Source: Marchantia polymorpha subsp. ruderalis
Lineage: Eukaryota; Streptophyta; Marchantiopsida; Marchantiales; Marchantiaceae
Assembly: GCA_037833965.1 (NCBI GenBank)
Contig: AP031353.1
Span: 15,688,501 to 15,752,500, forward strand
Length of the DNA stretch: 64,000 nt
Reading direction: 5' to 3'
In this document: piece after piece, positions 12,426-24,953 of the stretch
Layout: every line of letters starts with the position of its first letter
Numbering within the stretch: the stretch's first letter is position 1
Made by a program: the position numbers and the translations under genes
The notes under the pieces: generated by a model
The model's database searches: none
The model's input: only the letters and a program-made list of their open reading frames with translations
Told to the model about the DNA's origin: nothing

Positions 12426-13660
12426 TAGCATGTGTAACTTTATCAATCAAAATAAAATAATATCCTCTTTGTCATTATTGGACTTCAATATTTCATTACA
12501 CTCATGCTTGTCAGAGCAAACAAGAAAATTGTGAAGATCAGCTCAAATATATATATATATATATATATTAAAAAAATCATTCAATAAATAATCACTTAAT
12601 CATAAAAAATATAAAAAAATAAATCTCTTAAATCTATTTAAGATGGAAAAAATTTAATTCGAATTTACACAGACTTGGTGATAAATTTTTAAATATTCAA
12701 TCAAACAAATTAAACAGAATGCAAGTTAACAATATAATTATCAAAATTTCTTAATGATTTATATAAAATGAATCTACGAACGTAAAGATTACTTAAACTT
12801 TAAATTATATAAAGTTATCATTTCATTGCAATTGATAGTCAAAGAGCTGAATTTTTTCAAGCTGAAAAATTTTAAGAAAAAAACAAGATAATTCAGATCA
12901 AATTTCAGTTTTTCAAAAAAGTCTTAATTGTAGGAATAAAGTTCTGGATCTATTAAAAGTAAAGTGTGTAATAAAAATATGCATAGTTGTATCCATGCTT
13001 GATCTTATATTTGATACCAAAATTATTTTTAAATTTTTAGATTCACAGACCTTTAACAAACTTTATTTTGCAACAACAATACATTTAGAAATACTAAATT
13101 TTTGAAATTGACAAGTATATTTTCTACATGAAAATAGTTTCTAATCTAAAGTCTATCTTGCTAAATTAAGAAATAACATTATTAAATTCTTTCGTTATTC
13201 ATAGACTAGCATATAACAGTAATATAATCTTAATCTCTTGTGACATAAGCTAGTTATGTTACTCTTTTCAGTAGTAAGTTAAAAAATTTTGAGTATTTTC
13301 TGGAAATGTACACCTTAAAAAATTGATATTGAAACCAAAATATTAAAAAATTTTATGGGATATTTTTATCATGATCTTTGTATATGTATGGTTCCACAAT
13401 TATAAAGTTTTAGTTTAATTAGTATTATCAATTATATTTGATAATAAACAGAACATAGTTTTAGTTTGCCATATAAAATATCTCTTGCAACGACTATGTA
13501 AAAAAATTAATTTTTTTCATAAAAAAAATCTATGTGCTAAAACGAATCACGCTATGCATATTTTTTGAAACAAAAGTTTTCACAAATTCGTTTTGAAAAT
13601 AATTAAAATTCAAGCCAAGATGATGTTTCCAAAAACTCTCAGTTAAGAAATAATTTATCT

Positions 13661-13699
<39 letters not shown>

Positions 13700-14040
13700 A
13701 AACTAAAAGTATAATCTATGTAATTCAATCTCTGCAAAATTTATATATTTCTTCAAATAAAGGAAGAATTTTAACCGTTGTGCATAAGATATTTCCAATA
13801 CAAATTTTATTAAATAATTAGTGTGATATTCTTATCATCATAAGAACAACAAGAGGTGATTCAATTCTAGTGACATAGATAATACGGGAGATTATAAATT
13901 GTACAATTTATTGGTCAAATCAGGTGGGGGAGTTAGTTCTTTATATTTAGGTAAAGTATGGAAAACAATAACATATAGTAATAATCAATTTGTCAACATC
14001 CAAACATCTGTCACAGTTATCTAAGTTGCAAACAAGGGAA
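12426..14040. other. AT-rich spacer, no gene seen
   Basis: Very AT-rich DNA with frequent stops in all frames. It contains (AT)n tracts at 12547-12569 and 13663-13695. I see no coding region, RNA gene or transposon signature. Confidence 0.7.
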
Positions 14041-16300
14041 AGTGGGTAGGTGAAAAGTTTGATCACCACTGATTTACTGGGCTGTCACATTGCAAAGATG
14101 TAGGACGCATTTCCGTGATACAGTGTTCGTGAATTTGTGTTGTTTTCTGGGCGCTTGCAAATTTCTAATCAGACTGTGGTTATATTTTTTTCAACTAAAG
14201 GTCAAGGATTTTAAGTGAAACAGACTTAAAATGATTAGTTTAAGTACTTTTACACTTTCAGCCTGGTTGCAGAGATAGAAATAAGATTTTTGGAAATTAT
14301 TCATCTCGAATTTTGTGCGTGATACATTAACATCTATCTTCATGAGTCAGGTCCCTTTGATTCCTGTGATGCTGAAATATGATGAATCTAGCACGTTTCG
14401 AGATTACCTGATCGGTTCACAGCGGTGTTGGCCGCTGCTGAAATTTGCGAAGATTGCAGATGTTGGAGAAGACATTATCAGACTACTCTTTTGCATGTCC
14501 ACAGTTCTCCCCCTCCGCCCTTTCTTACAGTTCTATCTCAAGAGACATGTTGTGTTTGCAATTTCAGCAAGCGTCTTACTGTATTCTCCCTCTTACTCCT
14601 CGGTCCATAACAATAAGCTTTCGTGTTTAATACCTCGACGCTTTTGATCTAATGCTCGAGGATCGGCGATCTCCTATCTGAAGTAGCATCCACATGCTCC
14701 TTTGGCGTTGTTCTAGTCTGACTTTGTCCTCGAGCCTTTGCTCCTGAATTATCAGACATTGGATTCATATCTGATACTGATCGGATCTTAAAGTCAATGA
14801 TGTATTCTACCGACTCCGTGGGTAAAGACCTTTGTTCCATCTCCGTAGATTTTGCTGCAAGTTTATACCATTTCCAACTCCACTAGACAAATATTGCGGA
14901 TGATTCAGGTTCTTGAGGTTTGACGACCTCACTCCCAAGGCAGAATTGTTACTGAATTGAGGGATGATCCTCGATTTGGTAGGAAATAAGTGTGCGACGG
15001 CGGAGCGCCTCCCAATTAATGATCTTTCACAATCAAGCGAGCTCATGATAAAAATGAGATCAACGAGCCGATCTCGCACTACAAGCACGAGTATGAAATA
15101 ATACTTCTTATCGAAACACACCTCAACTGACTGGGTCATGCGCTTTGGTAAACCAAGAGTACACAATGATGATTACATTAGCAAATATACGCAATTCCAG
15201 CTCTAGTCAACAAGAGAAAATTCAAAAAAATGCATGACAATGTACGTACTACTTACGTAATTTCACACAAAATAGGTTTATGAAATCAGAATGGGAGAAG
15301 ATTTAGAAACTCACACAATATTGAGTGCTTACTATTTAATAGAGCTCGCAATACACGAAAGGATTTTCTTTAATCACTAGCCATTGACCTAAATATGTGT
15401 GATATCAGAATACATACTTATCACTCACGTACAAAGAGTTTGCTGTTGGACTGAGCTCTCGTAAGAACTTTATAAAAGACACATTTTTCAGTTGTAAAAG
15501 GCTTGTTTGAAGTTGGGATAGTCGCTACGTATATATATATATATCGAATTTCTATGTTTCTTGTTCACATATTTGCATTTCAATCAGCAATGAGAAGTCA
15601 GTAATATTCTTCAGCTTGAAATGAGTGAAGTAACTGTTGTCCTGTTAATGAATAGTACTTGTGCGTAGGATTAAACCCTAATACCCGGCAGCTGCGCTGT
15701 GAGTTGCAATTATGTCCTCCACATGTAGCATGTGTTTGGAAAAGTGTAAGAGACTTTCTTGCACGACGGACGGTGATTGAATTTTCCTTTTACACTATAT
15801 GATACTTCTACTCACAATTGTTGTGTATTTCTTCGATTCTATTTCAATCCATTCGAATTAATATGCAGATTCTGTTCATCATAGACTTGACTTTTGTTCG
15901 TTTGACAGAGGGGAAAGAGCTGGACTCAATGGGTTCACTTCCACTCGGGGCACAAAAGTATTCATCTGGTTTTTACCATCGATCCCACCTATCTTACCTT
16001 CTAAAAGTCCTGCACTTCCTCGTAATCCAGTTCTTGTTTGCACTACAATATACAATCACGGGTTCTCCACCGGTGATTCCATCTCCATCATTACTCTTAT
16101 CTACCTCTCTAAAATCGTTCAGTACATCTTGAATTTGTTCACTTACCGGAGTCTAACAGTGATCCGAAGTAACCCAATGTTCTAATTTGCAAATATTACA
16201 AAAACATATTTTTAAAAGAACAAATACAACAACAGGTACAAGAATAATATCATATAAAACATATACTAGAACTCATCGAGGATATCCCCTCCGAGGTGTC

Positions 16301-16378
16301 ACATTGGATAAATCAAATATTGACACATTGGATAAATCGAAGATTGACGTGTCCCATCAAAAATATATTTGATGGGAC
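16301..16378. repeat. Short tandem repeat followed by a perfect 11-bp hairpin
   Basis: ACATTGGATAAATC occurs twice, at about 16302 and 16325. It is followed by GTCCCATCAAA (16351-16361), a 6-nt AT loop, and TTTGATGGGAC (16368-16378), which is a perfect inverted repeat. It could be the end of a small non-autonomous transposon, but no second end was found. Confidence 0.7.
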
Positions 16379-16699
16379 CATCAAGCTAAATCTACAAGTA
16401 GTGAGACAACGGTTTTGTTTTTATATCCCAAAATTCTGTGATGTTTACAAATTGGAGATCGCTCTTAATTTCCTCAGATATATGGGCGTCTATCAAATGT
16501 ACGCATGTGGTAACCCACTTTTTGTTTTTTGTCGGAACTAAAACATTTTTGAATAGTAAGTACTGCGGCAGCAGCTGTAAATAGTAATCGGTACGCGAAA
16601 CCAGAGTAAAAAGAGGATCGAGGACAGTCAAGGAGTTTTGGGCTTAGGCCACAGTGGGACGCTTGGGACGGAACGGGCGGTTCATGCTGCAGGATCCGC

Positions 16700-16935
16700 T
16701 TCGAGCACCTTCGGCGGTAGATCACTCATAACTTTCTCAATTCGTAGCGCCTTGAGTTGCTTCGGGTCTTGTTGGAAAGAGCTTGCGACACTCGTTCTAA
16801 CGAGCCCAAGAACTTGTGAAACGGATGAGAGGTCACTGAGTTATGAGTGTCGGAAGTTACTGATGGGGGGCCTTTGGCGGTAGGCCTTCGGCGGAAGAAC
16901 CGCCGGAAGATGCGCCTTGGGCGGTAGACGCCTTC
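16700..16935. repeat. Inverted repeat with GC-rich GGCGGTAG cluster
   Basis: CACTCATAACT (16723-16733) is repeated in inverted order as AGTTATGAGTG (16839-16849), about 105 bp apart. Around them GGCGGTAG occurs three times (about 16713, 16874 and 16929), with related GGCGGAAG and CGCCGGAAG words near 16890-16905. The pattern resembles a fragment of a dispersed repeat. No coding frame accompanies it. Confidence 0.55.
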
Positions 16936-19788
16936 ACTCTTAGTAGGGATCTCCTATCATTGTCTTTGGAATTCGGTCTAACAGATCTCTGGAGATAGCT
17001 TCCACCCCTAAGATTAATTCAGACTGATAGTGATGATATGCTTGTTTCCAATCTCTATGACGCTGACCCTTATTTTCTCCGAGCCAGAAAAACATACGAC
17101 CTCATCAAAAGCACATTTAAATTTGGATGGGATCTGAAAGACGGGATTCCTTGAATAACGCTATGACAGGCATAACACAAATGTACACGGTTTTTCCTGG
17201 CGGTGTATCCACATAGTGCCTGCTTACATAGTTGACAAGTTCTACAGATGATTCTCTATCTGAGACAGAAATGGACAATTCTCTGCTACGATGGTTTTCG
17301 CTCCTCACACTTGCAGGTAACTGCTGTAGAATGTGTCTGAGCCCACACCTGTTCGTCATTGAGAACGCGTCATTCTCTTCAATAGTTGTTCCGCAAGGAA
17401 CCATGAAAACGCACAGCAAGCTAGAAAGAATTTTACAACTTGGTGTGCAGGTACATTTCTATTCTGCAAACTGCAGAATTGTAAAGCATCTTCTCGTGGC
17501 TGGGAGGTGAAATCAAGTTTTAGCTCCTATTTCCGGCATCCGGTATGGTACATGGATGCATAGCCTTGGGACTTGGGTCGTTGACTTCTTCACGCTTAGT
17601 TCATTGAACCATGACTCCTGCTGACCCGTTCAGAGATGTAACTATTCCAGGTCGAGGTCCAGAGATTCAGGGATCCCTGATCCATGTGCCTTGTAAAGAT
17701 GTCTCTGTACTTTTGAATGCAGTGAGGAAGCTTTGTGGTAGCTAACGGTTTGTTTCTACTAGATTCAAATTGAAAGTACATTTCGATCATTTGGATAGAT
17801 TTATCGATCTTCAGGCCTCAAAATGGCAAATCGAGTAGGAAGGATTGATCTCCCATCAAGACAGACAGCTAGAAGAATAGGCCAATCGCTAGATTGGGAA
17901 AACTGTGGCTGCCGAACTTCTAGAACTCGTGTATCCTACATCAATCTCTATCACAAGAACTTTGAAGTTTCTGAGCGCATCGACGAATGTCTCGATGCCT
18001 CGCCCATACAAACATCTGCAGGAAGTGCTCAAACATCATTTTTCGAACATTACCGTGATGATAGCTCGACATAATACCTTTCCATATCTATCAATCAGTT
18101 CATGCTGCTTCAAAATGTAGATGCCAATAATGACAGTTCTCGTGTCATTAACTCTGACAAGAGATTGAAATTTAGAAATTCTCATCACCGACACAATATT
18201 CTGATACTGTATGTTGATCAGGAAGTTTGAAGGACATCTCCTTCGCAGTGGAGTGGCAGAGACAAATTCTCACAAGTCATCCACTGGACGCACTACATCC
18301 ACTGTGGAGATCATCTACCTAAGAACGGGTATACTTCCAAATTGCCCGATGTGATGGAGGGCTACATAGATATGTGGTCTAGATTCAAAATGAATTATGA
18401 TGATCATGGTGGCACGAAGAGAGAAACTATAGCAGACTCTGAGGACCGCGCAGTTGGCAACTCTTCATGTTAAGAGGTGACAAGAGCATTGCACCCGATA
18501 TCTCATTTGGAAACATGTGGAGTCAAGCAGGAGAGTATCGGTTTTGATTACTCTCAAATGTAGCTGTCAAAGACTCGCTTGGCCCATATTCAACCGAGCG
18601 GACAATTTGGTGATGCATTTGGCGCGTCAGGATGGGTAACTTTCAAAGGAGAACCCTGTAAAATAACTACGACTCGTGATTTGAAGAACACCGGTGACAA
18701 TGCCATAGGGCTGCTTTAGAAGGTAGGAATTTGATCCTATTTCCATCTCTTGTTCTGTACACCACCATGAGATTATCCGTTCTCCTCTGTATTCTTGCTC
18801 CACGCTTGCCACTTTTTCTCATCGGTCTGTAAGTTGCATGGCCCGCAGTGTGCATTTCACCGATCTTTTTCTGTGTTACAAGGATCCCAATGTCTGAAGA
18901 TCATCATGAACAGAAAATCTGAAACTAGAGAAACAGTTTGAGATCAACTAGAGTCTTCAGTGTTGAACTTCTTTAGGGACCCTACGGATCGTAGTTACTC
19001 TTTTGTCTTGCATTTAAATCTAAGCAGTATGATGCCAGTTCTAACAAGGATAAAATAATTCGTGTCTACATCATAACATTGAGAGTAGCTGGTGTGATTG
19101 CAAGAGTCAACTTTTTTAATCGAAGTACTGTCGTATTTATTTAGACCATTACCCTGACTCATTCAGATAATGGACTCACTTCTGAATATGTATACTTCAA
19201 CTTATAAAACATTATCTCGCAGTGTAGGTCTTTGTTTATGATGATTATCCATGTTAGTTTCCCAGTAGTATAAACTGAGCGGAAGAACGAGACAATGAGT
19301 AGGCCAATGCCGGAGTGATGCAAAATGCTTGTAGCAGGCTTCTCAACCGATTTGTATGTCGGGATCATGATATTGAACATACATACAGTACATGACAGTA
19401 AGGTGCCAACTTCCTAATCAACCTATAGGATGACATTAGGGACTGAGTGCTTTAGATATCACATTCTCCAATTCCTCCCCTCCGTTTACCTATGTGATTA
19501 AAAAAATACACTGGGTCATCTGGGGACGAAGTTTCATTTAATTCTCTACGCTACTATTTTGTGGGAAAGTTTGGCCAAATTTAGTGTTGTTGCGCTTCTA
19601 TTTTCCAGAAATCCGAAAAGCCAATGTTGGAAATAGGCCCCAATTTACATCCTTACTTACTGCTGTATACAACTTCAAATCCTGTTTGACACTTTTCTCT
19701 TCAATTGCTTTCCTACACTGTGTATCTCGAACTCTTCGTATGTTTACCAGTCTCACTGATGAATCGCATCATGGATAACTCTACTCAA

Positions 19789-19854
19789 ACTCAAAATTGG
19801 GTTTCTCTACCGGGTGTTTTCCCTGTAGCATCTGGTAGACTCCATGATTGGCAT
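19789..19854 (+). pseudogene. rbcL: Chloroplast rbcL fragment in the nuclear genome (decayed)
   Basis: The 66 bases read, in one open frame, QNWVSLPGVFPVASG followed by a degraded LHDWH. This matches the conserved segment of the Rubisco large subunit ([21 protein letters not shown]) at roughly 75 percent of residues. At the DNA level the wording GATTGGGTTTCTCTACC-GGTGTT of plastid rbcL is also recognisable. The match stops abruptly on both sides, so only a short piece survives. It is a nuclear plastid-DNA relic with no function expected. Chance similarity cannot be excluded without an alignment, but it is unlikely over this length. Confidence 0.6.
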
Positions 19855-22730
19855 CAGTCAAAACACGTCGAAAAGCTCAACTGCTACGTCTGGTGCTTTT
19901 CAGAGAACCAGTTGAAATTTTCAGTGAGGGCAGCAACTACGAAAGCACGTCTATCCCCGATGCCTCAGTGCACTCCGTGCACAGCAACATACAATATATC
20001 CGAGACAAAATTTGAGCAATGTTTTATCTACTGGGATGATCCTACATGCAAAATAATTAGAATGGAGTGATCTGGAAATCTAGGGCTTTCACTTTACCTA
20101 AGGGGGAAGAAAACTCAATGTGCACTCCGAAAGCAGTTGGTTCATTAGCCTGTGCAGCCTTTGCACATGTTGCGGGAAGTTTCACAAGGAGTAACAGATC
20201 TTACTGATATCACTGACTGTAATGAGTACTGCCTTTCATGATCACAGCCTTGCCTCAAATTTAACTGACCTCCAACTGAACTGATATGACAACTGTGTCC
20301 ACTGACAGCAAGAGTTGGAAACTGAACTCGCATGCGTATTGCCTCCACCAACATTGAGAACGAAGTGGAGGTTGAGTACTCACACAGCGGAAAGTCGGGT
20401 CAACAAAGCACTCACTCACCTGATTCCTGGTATGTCGGTAGGTGTTGTTGCTTGCCTAAAGAAAGCATAAGCACCGACCTGTTATCATCAATAAACACTT
20501 CTTAATTCCTTACGGAAGTCTATTGAATTAATCAAAGCGTCTACCGCATGGAATACATCCAACATTACGAAGACTGTAGCTCTCACTCTCACTGTCTATT
20601 CAGGGAGACGAAGATTCAATCCTTGAGACCTCCACGTTTCGGGTTTGAAGATGTCACGGCTTGGACGAGAGAGATTCATCAGGAAATTAAGGAGGTCCGG
20701 GGCACAAATGAAACTGCTCAATCAGTGTGCTCTGTGAGGATGACAGTATCGATGGGTCGACCTAAAATTTAGACTCTGCATCGAATATACGACACTGACG
20801 CGATCTCACAGATAATTCAACAATCTCAACTATTAACTCATGAAGCTTGAATTATTGTTGGTAGTCGAAACGCCAAAGGTCCACAGATGCAGATACGAAT
20901 CTCTTTCGCGCACAGTTTCCTTCTCGGTTCAGATTCGATTGCGATTCTAGAAGGATCTTTATCTACACTGTCCACATGACTCACTGTGTTCTGTTCTGTG
21001 AATGGGTTTCGACGATAAAATATTCTTAAGATTTGGCGTTTCGGTCAGCCAACCCTAATGGCTTCTGCCCTCCCGTTCCATGCTTCCGTCCAGGACTCCC
21101 GGGGAATATGTGGGGACAGATGTTTATGTGTCGCCCCATGGAAATGTCACCTTCACTCCAGGCCTCTTGTTGTCGCATGTGTTTCCACATAAAGCTCGTA
21201 GAGGGCAAAATATGAGTGATGATGCCTTCCTTGTTCTCGAAGCACAGAAGACCAAATGCCGAAGGGCGTTGCCAAACTTTGTCTCATTACTGGGCTGTTG
21301 TCAAAAACTGCGTGTCTTGAAGATTTGCGAAATTAATGATTTTCAAAATTTCCCAAGTTAACTAAGGCAAAACAAATAAATGCCTGAATGTCATGATACA
21401 TGTGCAACAAAGCTGAGAAGCACCTAATCATCTATAATAATGGTGTATATTATGTCTTAATTTTTTATTTTACCTCCATTCTTCAGTTTATACATTTGGA
21501 ATGACTCCAAGAACATAACACTCATTTACAAGGAGACAGTGAGAGACGAGGGATAAAAAAGATTTCGATTCACTATGAGTCAGACCGAAAATCTCACACC
21601 ACAGTAATAAGATTTGTGTATCATCGTAATAACAGATTGTAAAGAAATTGCACTTTATTATCGAAAAAGTCAAGAAAATCATCTCGTAAAGGTTTTAATA
21701 AAATACGATTAGTCCATGAAAATCATTCTTACATTATACACGCTCGATCTAATTTTTCAGTGATTATATTTTTGCATCTAATCTTGCGTTGCATCGCATC
21801 TTTGGAAACAATGATCCGTGATAATTGTTTATCAACCGCGATCCTCATGAACTGTGATTGTGCACTGATTTCTCTTCAAAAATCGTGATCAAGAAAAATA
21901 ACTTTTTGTAAATTTTTAAAGACTCACTGTTATGAATTAGAGCTCGTGTGTGGTGGTGTACTTATAGGAAGGAAAGATATATGTAGTGAATTCTTTCCGA
22001 TCGTTTTATTTTCAAAACTATTGAATTTGTTACTTTCTTCATATTTGCTAAGACTTTAGAATTAATCTTGCATGTAGATGTGTATCATGATAATGGAATC
22101 TTTTTATTTATTGAAGCAAATAATAGAATACACGATGCCATTAGTGGTTTCCTCAATATTACACAACTTAGGGTTCATAAAAAACTAATTTCAATCCTCA
22201 ATAGAAACTAGAATCTAACAATTATGACAGACGCTTGTGATGTATATAGATGTGGTTGATGTTCTGGCGAAGGTGGAAGGAAATTCAAAGGACCTATGAG
22301 AAAGTAAATATTGGGTGATGATATTTCACAAGTAGAGTCAAAACTTGCAATTCTGGCTATCAAAGGCTTACTTTTTCAACCCTTCAATAACACTGCACCT
22401 GATAAGAAAAGGCTGTCATATGGGTATATCATCAACCTGCCAATTTAATAATAATAACTTTAATTAGCTTCCGTTAAGACGTATATATATAAGTCAAAGT
22501 TACCATTAATGATGTGTAGATCAGTCACCAAGTATTCACACTCGTGCACGATATTTAGCTTGTGTAGATGACTTTCAGTCTGTAAATTGTGAAGATTCCA
22601 TACGAATTGTATACTATTGCAGTATACACTAAATAAAGGATGGAGACCTCAGGCATCGAACTACATGTGCCAACATTTCGTTCTTAGAAATTTTGAGACT
22701 CAAAGTTCGTTTCCTGGCATGAAGTTTAAT
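19855..22730. other. Spacer, no gene supported
   Basis: Moderate GC to about 21360, then AT-rich. Small ORFs, such as plus 20548-20772 and both strands of 21026-21361, overlap each other and show no motif I recognise. I see no RNA gene. Confidence 0.45.
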
Positions 22731-22732
22731 AT

Positions 22733-22939
22733 CTAGACTGCTGCAAGTTTTTTTCCCTTTTTCTTTTCTCCGATTCCGGGATCTAATGAATTTTGAGCTA
22801 GTGTCTTCACTATACGTAAGCGGATCCTGAATGGATGAAAGATCGGGGGTTGAATTTCAATGATATCTTGTGATATATCGAGGAACACAATGAGACGATA
22901 AAGTGGAGCTGAATATTCGATAGAAAGTCGCAATTCCAT
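22733..22939 (-). CDS. Small ORF of unknown nature, 68 aa
   Basis: An ATG-started reading frame with a protein-like composition. It includes LIVFLDISQDIIEIQPPIFH and ends in a lysine-rich tail with GIGEKKKGKK. I do not recognise it. There is no splice partner I can defend, and it may be a fragment of a larger decayed gene or of a dispersed repeat. I list it only because its residue use looks less random than that of nearby ORFs. Confidence 0.2.
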   Translation of the reverse strand: MELRLSIEYSAPLYRLIVFLDISQDIIEIQPPIFHPFRIRLRIVKTLAQNSLDPGIGEKKKGKKLAAV

Positions 22940-23250
22940 ATCTTAGAATGTCAAAGTAAATCTTCGGAAAGGGAAGTTACTCATTGCACCTCGGCTTTCT
23001 TTCCATGCGAAAAAGGCGAGCACCGCAGCCGAGCTCACAGATGTCAAAGGCTCTAAACTTGACGTCGAGACACCCAAAATCAGTTGAAAATATAAAATCC
23101 CAACAATTTATGACTGCGAAAAGGTTCGAGGATGTCTCTACTGCAGTGCTCGGAGAATATGCCTGAGAGCCAATTCCGTATGTGGCTTCTGGATGTATGA
23201 GCTCGTCCCTTTTTATCCTGGCTACGATAGTAGGATCTCGATCGTCCGTC

Positions 23251-23325
<75 letters not shown>

Positions 23326-23346
23326 ACTGTCCCTATCTACTATCTA
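23251..23346 (+). rRNA. Fragment of 25S (28S-type) rRNA gene, conserved core
   Basis: The 96 bases from CTATGACTCTCTTAAGG through CGTCATCTAATTAGTGACG, GAATGGATTAACGAGATT and CCCACTGTCCCTATCTA reproduce the conserved core of eukaryotic large-subunit rRNA. This core includes the CTCTCTTAAGGTAGCC word used by the I-PpoI nuclease and by R2 retrotransposons. The match starts abruptly at 23251. On the right it passes into a short TCTACTA repeat where the rRNA would continue with GCGAAACCACAG. It is an isolated fragment, not a working rRNA gene. Confidence 0.85.
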
Positions 23347-23479
23347 CTATCTACTGTCAGGACATTGGAAGAAATCGGGGGCCAAGTGGACATTCTAGAA
23401 GGCCAAATTCAAGGAGTAATGGATCGGCCGTGGACGCAGATCACACCCGGCCAAATAAAGTCTTGAGGGGATACTTTAA

Positions 23480-24953
23480 AATTAAGAACATTCTTGCAAA
23501 GCCGAGGATAAGTGCCAAACGTAGACCAGGACCAAGTCAGCACGAAGCGGGATCATCGGGAGCCAAGAACAGTTCACGTGAGGAACCAGGACGACGAGAT
23601 CGACGGGAGCGTCACGGGACTCACAGCTCCGTCGGCAGGAGGTCGAGAATCCAGATGGGCATCGGACGGCCGTCGGCGAGAGAAGAAGACTTCGAGCGGG
23701 GGGTGTGGAGCTAGGAGGCCTCGGCCAATGGGGGCCGGCCGCGTGGAGGCGCCAGGCGGGCTCACGACCTCTTCCGTCTGCGGGTTCGAAAAAAATTATG
23801 AGCCCTTGTCTCGGAGCGTCTCGGTCGCCTGCAGCGGCCAGCGCGTGCTCAAGTTTGGACCGGGCCGACGCATGGGCGCGGAGCTGGACGAGGAGGCAGC
23901 AGCGGAGGAGGCGCGCGAGAAGATTGTGATGATGGATGGGCATGGGGCCGATGGGCATGCCGAATTTCGCCAGCCTCGGTGCCCAAACCGCGGAGCTCTT
24001 ATAATACGGGCCCGCGTGATGGCGCTCTTGCTGGTGCTGCCCGAATGCCGAACGGGGTTGGTGGGCGAGCAAGAAGCTGTGCAGGAAGCGGAGGAGGAGG
24101 AGGAGCTGGCGTAAGAGCGAGCGCAGAATCCTCAAGCAGCAGCAGCATCTCGATCGCCAGCCGCAGGAGGAGGACGAGGAGAGGACGAGGAGGAGGCTCG
24201 GTCACCGATGTAGAGGGAGGAGGACAGGGTCGACGATGCTCGTCATGGATGTGTAGCTGGAGGTGATGGGGACGGAGACGGAGATGGCGATCGCGAGAGG
24301 ATGAGATCGGTTGACAAGGAGTCGAGGTCGAATGGAAGGATGGCGAGGACTCGGGCGGAGGTCAATCAGCGGTCGTCGACGTGAAAGTCTTTGAGGGTTT
24401 TGACGTTTTGTGCGCAAGACGGTAAATAATGGAGTTTCGGGTTTTTGTTTTTCTCATGTAACTTTTCGGCAGACGACGAATTATGCGCGGAGGCCCGCCG
24501 TGCTTAAGCTCTTGGGGGTCGGATGTGCCACTTATTTTAGAGATCGGGGCGCGTGCGGCGAGCGAGCTGGACAGGAGATTTTCTCGTCGGAGGTTGGAGC
24601 GTAGTGTGACATGATGCTAGCTCTGTAAGCTGTGCTTTCGAGAGCAGTAGATTTGGCGAATCTTGAGTAAATGTTCGAAACCGGCTGGGTGGATCTTCGT
24701 TCTGTCGGCTTGAAAAGTAGTTCCGAGCGAATTTGAAGTTCGGTCTCGGTTTAGTCGAACTTGACAGGATATACCGCAGGCACATGTGGTGGATTGAGCG
24801 TTTCTCTTCGGGTTGCATGCGGCGGGAGAATTAGAGAACTGGGCTCGATTGAGGACTCATATGGCTTGGTGTAAGCGGGGATGGGCTGCAGCCGTAGAGA
24901 AGGCAATGCCAATGTGACTCTCGGAGAATTCGTTGGATGCGTCGTCGAAGGAT
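23480..24953 (+). promoter_or_regulatory. GC-rich promoter and leader region of the choline transporter-like gene
   Basis: The GC content rises sharply from about 23520 to 24600, with GGAGGA, GCAGCA and GGCGAG runs, and falls before the first coding exon at 24954. Several overlapping long ORFs on both strands here (for example minus 24135-23482 and plus 23512-24114) result from stop-poor GC-rich DNA. They carry no recognisable domain. I read the block as promoter plus 5' UTR, an inference from its position. Confidence 0.5.

Larger units (their letters stand above)
14041..19788. other. Mixed-composition spacer, no gene supported
   Basis: Composition is closer to that of coding DNA than the flanks, but every frame is broken by stops within about 120 codons. 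Short stretches read like worn protein, for example minus 14650-15160, plus 17030-17150 and plus 17880-18080, but I cannot assign them to a family. A short (AT)n tract lies at 15530-15544. The stretch may be an old pseudogene or a decayed mobile element. Confidence 0.4.

Noticed and set aside
15668-15680. AAACCCTAA telo-box-like word (also near 33486)
   Set aside because: A single occurrence without a gene start nearby. Expected by chance in a window of this size.
23275-23466. 63-aa ORF starting MPRHLISDAHEWINE
   Set aside because: It is a known spurious translation of the 25S rRNA core and is annotated here as an rRNA fragment instead.
23482-24135. Long ORFs on both strands (217 aa minus, 200 aa plus) in the GC-rich block
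   Set aside because: They overlap each other in GC-rich, stop-poor DNA, are dominated by Arg, Ala, Gly, Leu and Glu runs, and show no domain. The block fits a promoter or leader.
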